From Pseudomonadota bacterium (lineage in GTDB: Bacteria > Pseudomonadota > Alphaproteobacteria > Reyranellales > Reyranellaceae): a DNA stretch of 64,000 bases. The translations under genes were made by a program, and so were the position numbers. Shown here piece after piece: positions 27,371 to 36,516 of the stretch. Location: positions 124,001 through 188,000 of the forward strand of contig JAFEBU010000040.1 in NCBI GenBank assembly GCA_018242505.1, written 5' to 3'. Below the pieces are notes generated by a model. It ran no database searches. It was not told the origin of the DNA and saw only the letters and a list, made by a program, of their open reading frames with translations. Positions within the stretch are counted from its first letter, which is position 1, and each line of letters starts with the position of its first letter.

Positions 27371-28246
27371 TTGAGACCACTTCACATTGCCGCCGCCCTG
27401 CTGATCGCCGCCATCTGGGGCCTCAACTTCACGGTGATCCGCTTCGGGCTCGATGAGTTCACGCCGCTCGCCTTTGCCGGATGGCGCTTCCTGTTCGGTG
27501 CGCTGCCGGTCCTGATCCTGCCTCGCCCGAAAATTTCCTGGAAGGCGTTGGCCGGTATCAGCCTGTTCCTGTTCACCGGCCAGTTCGTCTTCCTGTTCTT
27601 CGCCATGCAGGCGGGGCTGCCACCCGGCCTCTCCTCTGTCCTGGTGCAGCTCCAGGGGCCGTTGACACTGGTCCTCGCCGCCCTCTTCCTGCGCGAGCGC
27701 GCCACTGTCGGCCAATGGCTTGGCCTTGGCGTGGCGATGGTGGGCGTGTTGGTGATCGCCCGCTCGGTGGAAGGTACGACGACGCTGCTCGCCGTGGGCA
27801 TCGCGCTCCTGTCTGCTTTGAGCTGGGCAACGGGCAATCTCTTCCTGCGCGAGGCGCGCGGAACGTCTGTGATCGCTGTCACTGCCTGGGCGAGCCTGTT
27901 GCCGCCCCTGCCGCTGTTGCTGGCCGGAGCGTTGACCGACGGAATCTCTCCAACGCTCGCGCCGTTGCTGGCGCCGACATGGCGTGGCTGGCTGGTGCTC
28001 TTCTACACGGTCGTGCCGGCGATGTGGCTCTGCTACTGGATCTGGGGAACGCTGCTCAGGACCTATCCGGCCGCGAAGGTTGGACCGGTCTCGTTGCTGG
28101 TGCCGTGCTGTGCCCTCACCTTCGCAGCATCGTTGGTGGGTGAGCCCGTGAGTGGCCTGCGACTGACCGGCGTGATCATCGTGCTGGGCGGCGTAGCGCT
28201 CGGCATCCTTGCCTCGGGCCGCCGCTCATCTGTGACAAAGCTGTGA
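27371..28246 (+). CDS. EamA/DMT family transporter
   Basis: A 291-residue membrane protein with about ten helices in two EamA repeats: AAIWGLNFTVIRFGLDEFTPLAFAGWRFL at the start and the RERATVGQWLGLGVAMVGVLVI end of the first repeat, then EPVSGLRLTGVIIVLGGVALG in the second. DMT proteins of the RhaT/YdcZ class export amino acids or metabolites. The start is TTG at 27371 with GGAG 5 bases upstream; no ATG gives a full first helix. Confidence 0.88.
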   Translation: MRPLHIAAALLIAAIWGLNFTVIRFGLDEFTPLAFAGWRFLFGALPVLILPRPKISWKALAGISLFLFTGQFVFLFFAMQAGLPPGLSSVLVQLQGPLTLVLAALFLRERATVGQWLGLGVAMVGVLVIARSVEGTTTLLAVGIALLSALSWATGNLFLREARGTSVIAVTAWASLLPPLPLLLAGALTDGISPTLAPLLAPTWRGWLVLFYTVVPAMWLCYWIWGTLLRTYPAAKVGPVSLLVPCCALTFAASLVGEPVSGLRLTGVIIVLGGVALGILASGRRSSVTKL

Positions 28247-28258
28247 TCCCAAAAGAAG

Positions 28259-28285
28259 GAAAGCGGAGGCATTGCCCCCGCTTTC
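28259..28285. terminator. Hairpin between convergent genes, possible weak terminator
   Basis: GAAAGCGG at 28259-28266 pairs with CCGCTTTC at 28278-28285. On the minus strand the stem is followed by CTTCTTTTGG. It lies between the convergent EamA and M20 peptidase genes and could stop the EamA transcript or the M20 transcript. Confidence 0.45.
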
Positions 28286-28416
28286 ACCTCCCCAATAGGC
28301 ATCCCGTAGCGGCCAAGCCGGCACACGGAATGCAGTCCCAATGCGAACCAATGTATCTCGGCCAACCGTCCTGGTCAATCCGCATCGATAGAGCGGAAAC
28401 TTTGTTATAATTTCGT

Positions 28417-29697
28417 TCAGTCCTTTGAAAGTCCACACCATTCCGCAATGAACAAGGCCGTCGCCTGGGTGATTTTCCGAACCGATTCGAGGTTCACCCG
28501 CTCGTCGAAGCCATGGATATCGTCGGATTGGGGGCCATAGACCAGCGCCGGAATGCCGGCATAGAGGCCGAAGAAGCGGTTGTCGGCCGTGCCGGTCGAG
28601 GTCCGGTCGTCGAGCGCCGATCCGAACACTGTCTTGTGGGCATCGGCCAGCACAGTGCGAACCTGCTCATGGTTCCGGAGCACGAACGGCTCGGCCTGGA
28701 AGCCTTCCCAAGTTACCGCCGGAGGATTGTTGCCAAGGAAGGGATCGTTGGCGGCCGCCTGACGGATGACGTCCTCGACCTCTTGCCGGCACTCCTTGAG
28801 CGTCTGCGACGGCAGTACGCCAATCCGCATGTCGAAGGTGCACCACGACGGGACCGAACTCGCCCAGTCGCCGCCCGCGATCTTGCCGACATTGAAGTTT
28901 ACCGGATGGTGGTGATCGCAGAAGTGCTTGTCGTGCGCCTTCTTGGCATTCCACTTCTTCTCGAGTTCGCGAAGTTGTTGGATCAGGCGATAGGCCGATT
29001 CGATCGCGTTCGATCCGGCATCGGCCTTGTAGACATGGACCGGGTGGCCGGTGACCCTGACCTGGAACCACATCACGCCGACCTGTGCAATGGTGAGCGT
29101 ACCGGCCGACGGCTCGGGAATGAGGGCGGCATCGGCGCGGTAGCCGCGCTGCAGGCAGGCGAGCGCACCGTTGCCCGTGCATTCCTCCTCGACGACCGAC
29201 TGCTGGTAGACGTCGGCCGCCGGCTGCCAGCCGAGTGCCCTCAGCGCACGCAGCGCGAAGACATTGAGGATCAGGCCCGCCTTCATGTCGCCGGCGCCTC
29301 GGCCGTACATCCAGCCGTCCTTGATCGCAGGCTCGAAGGGATTGCGCGACCACATCTCGTGCGGCCCCTCGGGCACCACATCGATGTGGCCGTTGAGGAT
29401 CAGCGAACGCCCTTTGGGATTGGCGGACCGCCACGCGCCGACCACATTCCAGGCATCGTCATAGTCCTGGCTGTGCGGCGAGTAGCCGGGCAGATGTTTG
29501 AGATCGTCGATCTTGATCTGCCAGCGATCGATGCCGAGCTTATCTTCCTTGAACAGCCGCGCCATCATGTCCTGTGCGGGTGCTTCGCGAAATCGCGTCG
29601 ACGGAATCTTCACCAGATCCGCCAGCACCTTGGTCTGATCGTCGAAGCGGCGGTCGACCTCGTCCATGATTCGGCTTTTCACATCGGCATCGAGCAT
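28417..29697 (-). CDS. M20 family metallopeptidase (ArgE/DapE-like deacylase)
   Basis: A 426-residue di-zinc hydrolase. Metal ligands are visible: His104 with Asp106 in GHIDVVPEG, Asp137 in GRGAGDMKAG, and the Glu171/Glu172 pair in EEECTGNG. These match the ArgE/DapE/ACY1 family, which cleaves N-acyl amino acids. AGGAG precedes the ATG at 29697. The next gene upstream on the same strand begins its stop 50 bases away. Substrate unknown. Confidence 0.92.
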   Translation of the reverse strand: MLDADVKSRIMDEVDRRFDDQTKVLADLVKIPSTRFREAPAQDMMARLFKEDKLGIDRWQIKIDDLKHLPGYSPHSQDYDDAWNVVGAWRSANPKGRSLILNGHIDVVPEGPHEMWSRNPFEPAIKDGWMYGRGAGDMKAGLILNVFALRALRALGWQPAADVYQQSVVEEECTGNGALACLQRGYRADAALIPEPSAGTLTIAQVGVMWFQVRVTGHPVHVYKADAGSNAIESAYRLIQQLRELEKKWNAKKAHDKHFCDHHHPVNFNVGKIAGGDWASSVPSWCTFDMRIGVLPSQTLKECRQEVEDVIRQAAANDPFLGNNPPAVTWEGFQAEPFVLRNHEQVRTVLADAHKTVFGSALDDRTSTGTADNRFFGLYAGIPALVYGPQSDDIHGFDERVNLESVRKITQATALFIAEWCGLSKD

Positions 29698-29747
29698 CGG
29701 GTACTCCTGAGACGGCCTGGAATGGGGAGGGGCGACCTTAGCGCCAA

Positions 29748-30836
29748 TCAGCACAGGAACCAGTCGAGAATCGCGGCGTTCTCGTCGCGCGGGTAGGTAT
29801 GCGAGAGATCGGCGATCTCGCGATAGACGACGGCGGCGCCGGCCTGCGCGAGGGTGCGTTCGGCGTCTTGTGCGATCTCGGGTGGAAACATCCAGTCCTG
29901 GGTGCCGTGCACGATGTGGATCGGCAGGCCACGCACCCGATCCGCATCGGCGAAGGTCATCAGCATCGGATGGAAGGCGGCGGCGATCGGCGCGAGGTGC
30001 GTGAAGTGACAGCCCGCCTTGAGCCCCAGCACGTAGGTGAAGGTGCCGCCATCGCTCATGCCGGTGAGGAGCTGCTTCGAGCGATCGATATTCCAGTCGG
30101 CGGCCACCCGCTCGACCATGCTGTCGATGTTCGGACCGTCGATCTCCGGTTCCATCAACGACCAGGTCGACCCACGGGCCGTAGGCGCGATGACGATCAG
30201 GCCGCGCGTGCGGGCCTCACGCACCCAGCTCCAGAGAAAGGCGCCGCCATTGCCGCTGCCGCCATGCATGGCCACCACCAGCGGCCAGGCACGATCCGGA
30301 GCGTAATATTCCGGCACGTAGAGCGAGAAGGCGCCGCGCGCGCCGGCGGGCCCATCGACATGCATGAAGCCGACTCCCTCGCGCGTCGGATCAGAACCGG
30401 AAAGACGCTCGGCGAGCGCCGCATCGTCGCGCGAAGCCGCTTCGAGGAAGAACTGGCTGACCGGCCGAAGATGGGCGGCCAGCGGATACAGCGCCTCGGC
30501 GGCCCGTGCGTAGCCGCGCAGCGCGCGGTAGGCCGCGATCATGGGCTGCGGCGCGTCAAGCGCGACGATGAAGGCGGCGATTCCCTCCTTCACCGCCTCC
30601 GCCGATCGTTCAAGGCAGTCGCGCACCGGACCCAGCCGCTCGGGCCAGGCGAAGGTTCGGGACGCCGCAAGTGCAGGCGCGAGATCGCCGCTGCGCTGCC
30701 CGATCGCTCCGATCAATTCCTTGAGCGTCGCGGGCGCCAAGTGCCGACCTGCGAACTCGAGAGCATGGAGGCCGCGCAGCGTGGCCGGCACCAGCGCTGC
30801 CATGATGTCAGTCGTCTGCTCGTCGCCGATCGTCAC
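29748..30836 (-). CDS. Alpha/beta hydrolase, PHB depolymerase/dienelactone hydrolase-like
   Basis: A 362-residue protein. The C-terminal two thirds form an alpha/beta hydrolase: PLVVAMHGGSGNGGAFLWSWV with the oxyanion His-Gly-Gly, nucleophile Ser in LTGMSDGGTF, Asp in HGTQDWMFPP and His in DLSHTYPRDE. The N-terminal ~120 residues are helical and of unknown role. The start is uncertain: GTG at 30836 has AAAGGA upstream, but GTG at 30854 or a later Met are possible. No signal peptide. It diverges from the monooxygenase gene at 30973, and an ester product of that enzyme would be a logical substrate. Confidence 0.75.
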   Translation of the reverse strand: MTIGDEQTTDIMAALVPATLRGLHALEFAGRHLAPATLKELIGAIGQRSGDLAPALAASRTFAWPERLGPVRDCLERSAEAVKEGIAAFIVALDAPQPMIAAYRALRGYARAAEALYPLAAHLRPVSQFFLEAASRDDAALAERLSGSDPTREGVGFMHVDGPAGARGAFSLYVPEYYAPDRAWPLVVAMHGGSGNGGAFLWSWVREARTRGLIVIAPTARGSTWSLMEPEIDGPNIDSMVERVAADWNIDRSKQLLTGMSDGGTFTYVLGLKAGCHFTHLAPIAAAFHPMLMTFADADRVRGLPIHIVHGTQDWMFPPEIAQDAERTLAQAGAAVVYREIADLSHTYPRDENAAILDWFLC

Positions 30837-30972
30837 ATCAAGCCGTCCTTTCACGGGATCCAGGCTAGCGCGGCTGTGTCGAAATTTCGCCTGCCGTTCC
30901 TCCCCACGCACGCCGCCTTGCCAAGTGCGTCCCAGAATCGGACTCTTGGCCAAACGAAGCCAGAGGAAGCCA

Positions 30973-32619
30973 ATGCCCGACGCCTCGCACACCGTGCCGC
31001 GCCAACTCGATGTCGCCATCGTGGGTGGCGGACTTGCCGGTCTCTACGCCATCCATCGCCTGCGAGGCATGGGCCTGAAAGTGCGGGCCTACGAAGCCGG
31101 TTCCGGGATCGGCGGCACCTGGTTCTGGAACCGTTATCCGGGCGCTCGATGCGACGTGGAGAGCCTCGAATATTCCTACAGTTTCTCCAACGAGCTGCAG
31201 CAGGACTGGACGTGGCCGGAACGCTACGGCACCCAGCCCGAGATCCTGAAATACATCAACCATGTCGCCGACCGCTTCGACCTCAGGCGCGACGTGCAGC
31301 TCAACACGCGCATCGTCTCCGCCCACTTCAACAGCAAAGCCAACCAGTGGATCCTGCGCACCGACCAGGGCGAGGAGATCCACGCGCGCTACTGCGTGAT
31401 GGCGGCCGGCAATCTTTCGACGCCGCGCTTGCCCGATTTCAAGGGCATCAAGAACTTCAGGGGCAAATGGTACCACTCGGGTCTCTGGCCGCATGAGGGT
31501 GTGGACTTCAGCGGCCTGCGCGTCGGCGTGATCGGCACCGGCTCGTCGGGCGTGCAGATGATCCCGATCATCGCCCAGCAGGCCAAGCACCTGCATGTCT
31601 TCCAGCGTACGGCGAATTTCAGCCTGCCGGCGCGCAACGGGCCGATGGAGCCCGAGCGCGAGCAGCGCCACAAGGCGGAGTATCCGGCGCGACGTGCGGC
31701 GGCCGCCGAGACGCCGTTCGCCATCGGCGGCCATCCCAAGCCGACCAAGTCGGCGCTCGACGTCTCGGCCGAAGAGCGCAACAAGGCCTACGAGGCCAAG
31801 TGGCAGGAAGGCGGCAGCATCAGCTACCTCTATGCCTACACCGATCTCCTCGTGAACAAGGAGTCGAACGACACCGCGTCGGAGTTCGTTCGCAACAAGA
31901 TCCGCGGCATCGTGAAGGATCCCAAGACCGCGGAGCTGCTGGCGCCGAAGGATCATCCGATCGGCACCAAGCGGCTCTGTCTCGATACCAACTACTACGA
32001 AACCTACAATCGGCCGAACGTCACGCTGGTCGACGTGCGCAGCGATCCCATCCAGGAGATCACCGAGACCGGCCTGCGTACGGGCCAGCAGCAATTCGAG
32101 CTCGACGCCATCGTGTTCGCGACCGGCTTCGACGCCATGACCGGCGCGTTGCGCGAGATCGATGTGCGCACCAGCGAGGGCGCGGCACTGCGCGACCATT
32201 GGGAAGGCGGCCCGCTCACCTATCTCGGCCTGATGGTGTCGGGCTTTCCCAACATGTTCGTCGTCACCGGACCGGGCAGCCCGGGGGTGAAAACGCAAAT
32301 GATCGCCTCGATCGAGCAGCACGTCGACTGGATCGCCGATGCGCTCGATCATCTCGGCAAGCACCAGCTGGATCGTATCGAGCCGACGCCCAAGGCCGAG
32401 ATGGACTGGGTCCACCACGTCAATGCCGTGGCAGACAGCACGCTCTATCCGCTGGCCAACTCCTGGTACATGGGCGCCAACATCCCGGGCAAGCCGCGGG
32501 TCTTCATGCCCTATGTCGGCGGCTTCGATCGCTACAAGAAGCGCTGCGACGAAGTCGCAGCGAAGGGTTACGAAGGCTTCACGTTGTCACGGCACGACAG
32601 CGCGGCAACGCCCGCCTGA
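30973..32619 (+). CDS. Flavin-containing Baeyer-Villiger-type monooxygenase
   Basis: A 548-residue FAD/NADPH enzyme. The FAD-binding GGGLAG is at 18-23, the BVMO fingerprint FRGKWYHSGLWP at 162-173 (fits FxGxxxHxxxWP), the NADPH-binding GTGSSG at 188-193, and the FATGFD motif near the C-terminus. BVMOs turn ketones into esters or lactones. GAGGAAGC lies before the ATG. It pairs divergently with an alpha/beta hydrolase, a common combination in ketone or terpenoid breakdown. The 3' end overlaps the convergent MFS gene by 52 bases. Confidence 0.92.
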   Translation: MPDASHTVPRQLDVAIVGGGLAGLYAIHRLRGMGLKVRAYEAGSGIGGTWFWNRYPGARCDVESLEYSYSFSNELQQDWTWPERYGTQPEILKYINHVADRFDLRRDVQLNTRIVSAHFNSKANQWILRTDQGEEIHARYCVMAAGNLSTPRLPDFKGIKNFRGKWYHSGLWPHEGVDFSGLRVGVIGTGSSGVQMIPIIAQQAKHLHVFQRTANFSLPARNGPMEPEREQRHKAEYPARRAAAAETPFAIGGHPKPTKSALDVSAEERNKAYEAKWQEGGSISYLYAYTDLLVNKESNDTASEFVRNKIRGIVKDPKTAELLAPKDHPIGTKRLCLDTNYYETYNRPNVTLVDVRSDPIQEITETGLRTGQQQFELDAIVFATGFDAMTGALREIDVRTSEGAALRDHWEGGPLTYLGLMVSGFPNMFVVTGPGSPGVKTQMIASIEQHVDWIADALDHLGKHQLDRIEPTPKAEMDWVHHVNAVADSTLYPLANSWYMGANIPGKPRVFMPYVGGFDRYKKRCDEVAAKGYEGFTLSRHDSAATPA

Positions 32620-33833
32620 TAGGCCGGGATCATCTGCCACGCAGCGAGCGCGGCCAGTGCAGAGGCGATGGCGGCAGCGACAAGCGCCAACATGGGCGAA
32701 GTGCCGATCAGCATCCCGCCCAATGCCGAACCCACGGGCAGGCCGGATATATTGAGACTCATGGAAACCGCCATCACGCGGCCGAGTTGGCCGGGATCGG
32801 TGCGTCGTTGCCTGAGGGACAGGACCGCGATGTCGACGGGGCCGGCGAACAGGCCGACCAGAACAAGGCCGATCGCAAGCCCAGCCATGTTCGGCATGAG
32901 CGCCACGGCGGCAATGGCAAGCGCCGTGGCGAGTATGCCGCCGATCAAGAACCGCCGTTCCCGACCGTCCGTTCGCGCATGTCCGGCATAGAGCGCACCC
33001 AGGCCGCCCGCCACGCCCGCCGCTGCCCAGAGAAGCCCCACCGCCGATTCGCTCGCCGAACCGGCGCCCAGAAGATCGATCATCACGACCGGGACGGCCA
33101 CCGCCAGGACACCCCAACTCACTTGATACAACGAGTAGGAAACCGCGAGCCCGCGCAAGGATGGATTCTTCATGACGTAGGCGAGGCCCACGGCCGCCTG
33201 ACGAAGCAACGATGGTGCCGGTGTCGAGCGATCGGTTGACCCGTGCCGCATCAGCGGGATGAGGCTGAGGCTCGCCGCCAGCGATAGCAGAGCAATGGTC
33301 AGCATCGTGATATGCGGCCCGGCAAAAGCCATCAGGAGCCCCGCCAGCGCGGGCCCCGCGACGTCCATCAAGGCGAAGCTCGCCGTGTCGAGGGCATTGG
33401 CGCGATCGAGTTCCGCCGCCGGAACGAGTTGCGGGATCAGGACCCGGATGCCGGCAGCGCTGAGCGGGCTGGTCAACGACTGGAGTGCCACGATCGCAAG
33501 CAGCGCCGGCATGGAGATCAGATTCGCCCAGCCGCCGAGCGCGAGGGCCAGCAGAAGCACGCCATTGACGGCCATATCGACGACGATGGCCCGCGCGGCA
33601 CCGACGCGATCCAGAATGGCGCCCGCAAGCGGGCTGATCGCAAGGCCCGGTGCGAGCGCCGCGAAGGACACCCAGCCGGCGATGGCAGGCGACTGAAAGC
33701 GGGCCAAAGCGTAAAGCACGATCGCCAGCGCGAACATCCGCGCCGCCAGCCGCGACAGGCAGGCCGCCCAGAAGAGCTGCGGAACATGGTCCAGGCGCAA
33801 AAGCATGCGATAGACATGCAAGGCTGCGATCAT
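32568..33833 (-). CDS. MFS transporter (multidrug/enterobactin-exporter-like)
   Basis: A protein of about 421 residues with 11-12 hydrophobic helices. Features are the opening LFWAACLSRLAARMFALAIVLYAL, the helix 2-3 loop AGAILDRVGAARAI and a mid-protein loop with a long polar segment. This is the EntS/DHA3-like class of drug or siderophore exporters. The start is uncertain: 33848, 33833 and 33806 are all possible ATGs, none with a strong ribosome binding site. It diverges from the aminomutase gene. Confidence 0.82.
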   Translation of the reverse strand: MIAALHVYRMLLRLDHVPQLFWAACLSRLAARMFALAIVLYALARFQSPAIAGWVSFAALAPGLAISPLAGAILDRVGAARAIVVDMAVNGVLLLALALGGWANLISMPALLAIVALQSLTSPLSAAGIRVLIPQLVPAAELDRANALDTASFALMDVAGPALAGLLMAFAGPHITMLTIALLSLAASLSLIPLMRHGSTDRSTPAPSLLRQAAVGLAYVMKNPSLRGLAVSYSLYQVSWGVLAVAVPVVMIDLLGAGSASESAVGLLWAAAGVAGGLGALYAGHARTDGRERRFLIGGILATALAIAAVALMPNMAGLAIGLVLVGLFAGPVDIAVLSLRQRRTDPGQLGRVMAVSMSLNISGLPVGSALGGMLIGTSPMLALVAAAIASALAALAAWQMIPAYQAGVAALSCRDNVKPS

Positions 33834-33914
33834 GCCGCAGCCTACCATGAGGAAGGCGGCGCTTCGCGGAAAGGACTCGTCAAACGAAAGCCGACGGCCT
33901 ATCTCACCGCCGCC

Positions 33915-34958
33915 ATGCAAACACTGCGCACATTAAAGGCCCTGGAGCGCGAAGGCCTCGTCACGGCCGACCCGCGTCTGGCCGAGGCTGCGCGATCCAT
34001 GGCCATTGCGCTTACGCCCGAACTCGCAGAGCTGATCGACCGCAAGGATCTCGCACGCGATCCCATCGCGCGGCAATTCGTGCCCGACATCCGCGAGACC
34101 GAGGTCGCGCCCGAGGAACGGGACGATCCCATCGGCGACGAGGTGCGCTCGCCGGTGAAAGGGATCGTGCACCGCTATCCCGATCGCGTCCTCTTGAAGC
34201 CGTTGCATGTCTGCCCGGTCTATTGCCGCTTCTGCTTTCGTCGCGAGAAAGTTGGGCCGGGCGGCGACGCGCTGAGCGCAACGGAGCTTGCGGCCGCGCT
34301 CGCCTATATCCGCGATCACGCCGAGATCTGGGAGGTGATTCTGACGGGCGGCGATCCGCTGATGATGGCGCCGCGTCGTCTCGGCCAGCTGATCGATGCC
34401 CTGGACGGTATTCCGCATGTCACTGTGATCCGAGTGCACACTCGTGTCCCCATCGCCGATGCCGGACGCGTCACGGACGAACTCGTGACGGCGCTGAAAC
34501 CCAAGCGGGCCGGACTCTGGGTCGGCATCCATTGCAATCACGCCCGGGAACTCTCGCCGCCGGCACGCGCGGCGCTGGCGCGTCTCGCCGATGCCGGTTT
34601 TCCGCTCCTCAGCCAGACCGTGTTGCTGGCCGGCATCAACGACGACGTCGAGACGCTTTGCGCACTGATGCGGGCACTCGTGAGCGCGCGGGTGAAGCCC
34701 TATTATTTGCATCATCCCGACCTGGTGCGCGGTACCGGCCACTTTCGGGTGCCGATTGCACGCGGCCAGGCACTCATGAAAGCGCTGCGTGGCCGCCTGT
34801 CAGGGCTCGCACAGCCGACCTATGTGCTCGATGTGCCGGGCGGCCATGGCAAGGTCCCGGTTGGTCCTGCCTATCTCGGCGACGATCCTGATGCACTCGT
34901 GTCCGATGCCCGGATCGTCGAGGATGCATTCGGCGGACGTCATCGCTACCCGGCCTGA
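33915..34958 (+). CDS. KamA-family radical SAM lysine 2,3-aminomutase (short, EpmB-like)
   Basis: A 347-residue radical SAM enzyme. The [4Fe-4S] cysteines are C100, C104 and C107 in CPVYCRFC; IWEVILTGGDPLMM is the SAM-binding glycine segment and DVPGGHGKVPVG carries the PLP lysine. The length matches EpmB-type enzymes (about 340), which make (R)-beta-lysine for elongation factor P, rather than clostridial aminomutase (about 416). Neither efp nor epmA is in the window. The start is the ATG at 33915; no clear ribosome binding site. Confidence 0.88.
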   Translation: MQTLRTLKALEREGLVTADPRLAEAARSMAIALTPELAELIDRKDLARDPIARQFVPDIRETEVAPEERDDPIGDEVRSPVKGIVHRYPDRVLLKPLHVCPVYCRFCFRREKVGPGGDALSATELAAALAYIRDHAEIWEVILTGGDPLMMAPRRLGQLIDALDGIPHVTVIRVHTRVPIADAGRVTDELVTALKPKRAGLWVGIHCNHARELSPPARAALARLADAGFPLLSQTVLLAGINDDVETLCALMRALVSARVKPYYLHHPDLVRGTGHFRVPIARGQALMKALRGRLSGLAQPTYVLDVPGGHGKVPVGPAYLGDDPDALVSDARIVEDAFGGRHRYPA

Positions 34959-34970
34959 AACTGGTCGGTC

Positions 34971-35372
34971 TCAGGTGGCCATGCCCAGGGTGTCCCTGTT
35001 AATGGCACCTTCCGCTTCGACGACGAGCTCGACCTCACATGTCCCGGCCTTGGCGAAGGTCAGCGTGACCGGGACCTTCTGGCCGCGAACCAGCGGTTGT
35101 TTGAGGCCCTGGAAGAACAGGTGATAGCCGCGCGGCTTCAACTCGACGGCCATGCCTACTTCCAGGAACACGCCCTTCTCCAGGGGCAGCATGCGCAACT
35201 CGGCGCCCACGACCTTAATGCCCCAGATTTCGGTCTTCGCCGCCAGGGCGCACGTTGCCGCGACCAACCGGTCCGGCTCGGACCCGCGATTGGTCAGAGT
35301 GACGAAGCCCGCGGCCTCGCCTGATTCTACCGTCTGCAGGCGAGCCCAAGGCCGGTGGATCTCGATGCTCAT
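34971..35372 (-). CDS. PCuAC (DUF461) domain protein without signal peptide, degenerate copper site
   Basis: A 133-residue protein with the PCuAC fold pattern: RPWAR at the start, GFVTLTNRGSEPDRLVAA, and ELKPRGYHLFFQGLKQPLVRGQKVPVTLTF. In copper chaperones of this family the ligands are His-x10-Met-x21-His-x-Met. Here the first His is Trp50, the first Met is Leu59, His84 is kept and the last Met is Phe86. It also starts directly at the domain with no signal peptide, with GGAGTGGGG before the ATG. It is unlikely to bind Cu(I) in the usual way and may stay in the cytoplasm. Confidence 0.82.
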   Translation of the reverse strand: MSIEIHRPWARLQTVESGEAAGFVTLTNRGSEPDRLVAATCALAAKTEIWGIKVVGAELRMLPLEKGVFLEVGMAVELKPRGYHLFFQGLKQPLVRGQKVPVTLTFAKAGTCEVELVVEAEGAINRDTLGMAT

Positions 35373-35448
35373 CGCCCCACTCCAAGATTAGGTTTTTTAG
35401 TGCATGCAGGCAGGATGCCCGACGGCCGGCAATCGGCGGATGCCGCCG

Positions 35449-36375
35449 TCATCCGCGCCGCCCGCCGGCGGCAAGCACCGTTCGGGTTGCCCGCGTCGGC
35501 GGGGCGCTGAGTTCCTCGACAAGCCAATCCTCGAAGGCCCTCGTCTTGGGACGATTGGCCGAGGCCGGAGGGCAGACGAACCACCACGCCTTTCCCGAAT
35601 CGACGATCTGCGGGAATGGCTGATAGAGACGGCCCTCCGCCAGTTCTTCCCGGAAGAGCTGCGGCGGGCCGACCGCCACGCCTGCTCCTTCCATCGCCGC
35701 CTCTACGGCGATCATGGTCGAGTCGAAAGTGAGCACGCGCTTGGGCTTGAAGTCGCCCATGCCCACGGCCCTGAGCCAGATCGCCCACTCCGGATCGTAG
35801 GTCATGTCGATGAAGGGCACGCGCTTCAGGTCATCGAGCGTCTTCAGCTTGTCCTTGTAGCGCTTGCCGCAAAGCGGTGTGAGCACGTCGCTGAACAGCC
35901 GTGTGGCATGCAAATCGGGCTCGGGCTGGACGACGAAACGGATCGCGCAGTCGAAATCCTCGCGCGCGAAATCGACCCGGCGCAGCGCCGTCGTCATGCG
36001 CACCTCGATCTCGGGATGCTGGGCCTGGAAGCGATGGAGCCGCGGCGCCAGCCAGCCCAATGCGAAGGTCGTCACCAGGCTGACGTTCAGAGTGCCCGAA
36101 TTGGCCTTGCGTCCGACCCGCTCCAGAGCGCTCGTCATGCGGTCGAAGGCATCGCGCAGATCGGGAAGCAGCGCCTGGCCTTCGCCCGTGATCTCCAGCC
36201 CGCGCGGCCGGCGCACGAACAGCGCGACGCCCAGCCGCTCTTCGAGCGCCTTCACCTGGTGGCTGACAGCGGCCTGGGTGACGTGAAGTTCTTCGGCGGC
36301 ATGCGTGAAGCTTGCATGGCGCGCTGCGGCCTCGAAGGCGCGCAGCGCATTGAGAGGGAGCTGAGATCGGCTCAT
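35449..36375 (-). CDS. LysR-type regulator, GcvA-like (pair 2)
   Basis: A 308-residue LysR regulator of the same subgroup as the one at 24633 (LNALRAFEAAARHASFTHAAEELHVTQAAVSHQVKALEERLG). The ligand-binding part differs more. It diverges from a second DUF1127 gene over a 141-base region holding a CATAG-N5-CTATG inverted repeat just upstream of its start, a plausible T-N11-A type site for autoregulation. Confidence 0.9.
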   Translation of the reverse strand: MSRSQLPLNALRAFEAAARHASFTHAAEELHVTQAAVSHQVKALEERLGVALFVRRPRGLEITGEGQALLPDLRDAFDRMTSALERVGRKANSGTLNVSLVTTFALGWLAPRLHRFQAQHPEIEVRMTTALRRVDFAREDFDCAIRFVVQPEPDLHATRLFSDVLTPLCGKRYKDKLKTLDDLKRVPFIDMTYDPEWAIWLRAVGMGDFKPKRVLTFDSTMIAVEAAMEGAGVAVGPPQLFREELAEGRLYQPFPQIVDSGKAWWFVCPPASANRPKTRAFEDWLVEELSAPPTRATRTVLAAGGRRG

Positions 36376-36389
36376 CTCGATCCAAGGTT

Positions 36390-36404
36390 CATAGTTTTTC
36401 TATG
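36390..36404. promoter_or_regulatory. Candidate LysR binding site
   Basis: CATAGTTTTTCTATG, 5-base arms with a 5-base spacer, 15-29 bases upstream of the LysR start codon. It matches the T-N11-A layout of LysR sites. Confidence 0.4.
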
Positions 36405-36516
36405 CCTCCCCCAAGCAATCATCCTTTGCGGAATGTCCTACCATACAGCAAATTGGGCACAGAAACGAGGTGTACGAAAGCCGTAGTGGTCTTTCTGCCT
36501 CAAACGGAGCTAAGTC

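Noticed and set aside
30541..30972. In-frame extension upstream of the Baeyer-Villiger monooxygenase
   Set aside because: It overlaps the divergent hydrolase gene, and homology begins at the ATG at 30973 with a good ribosome binding site.
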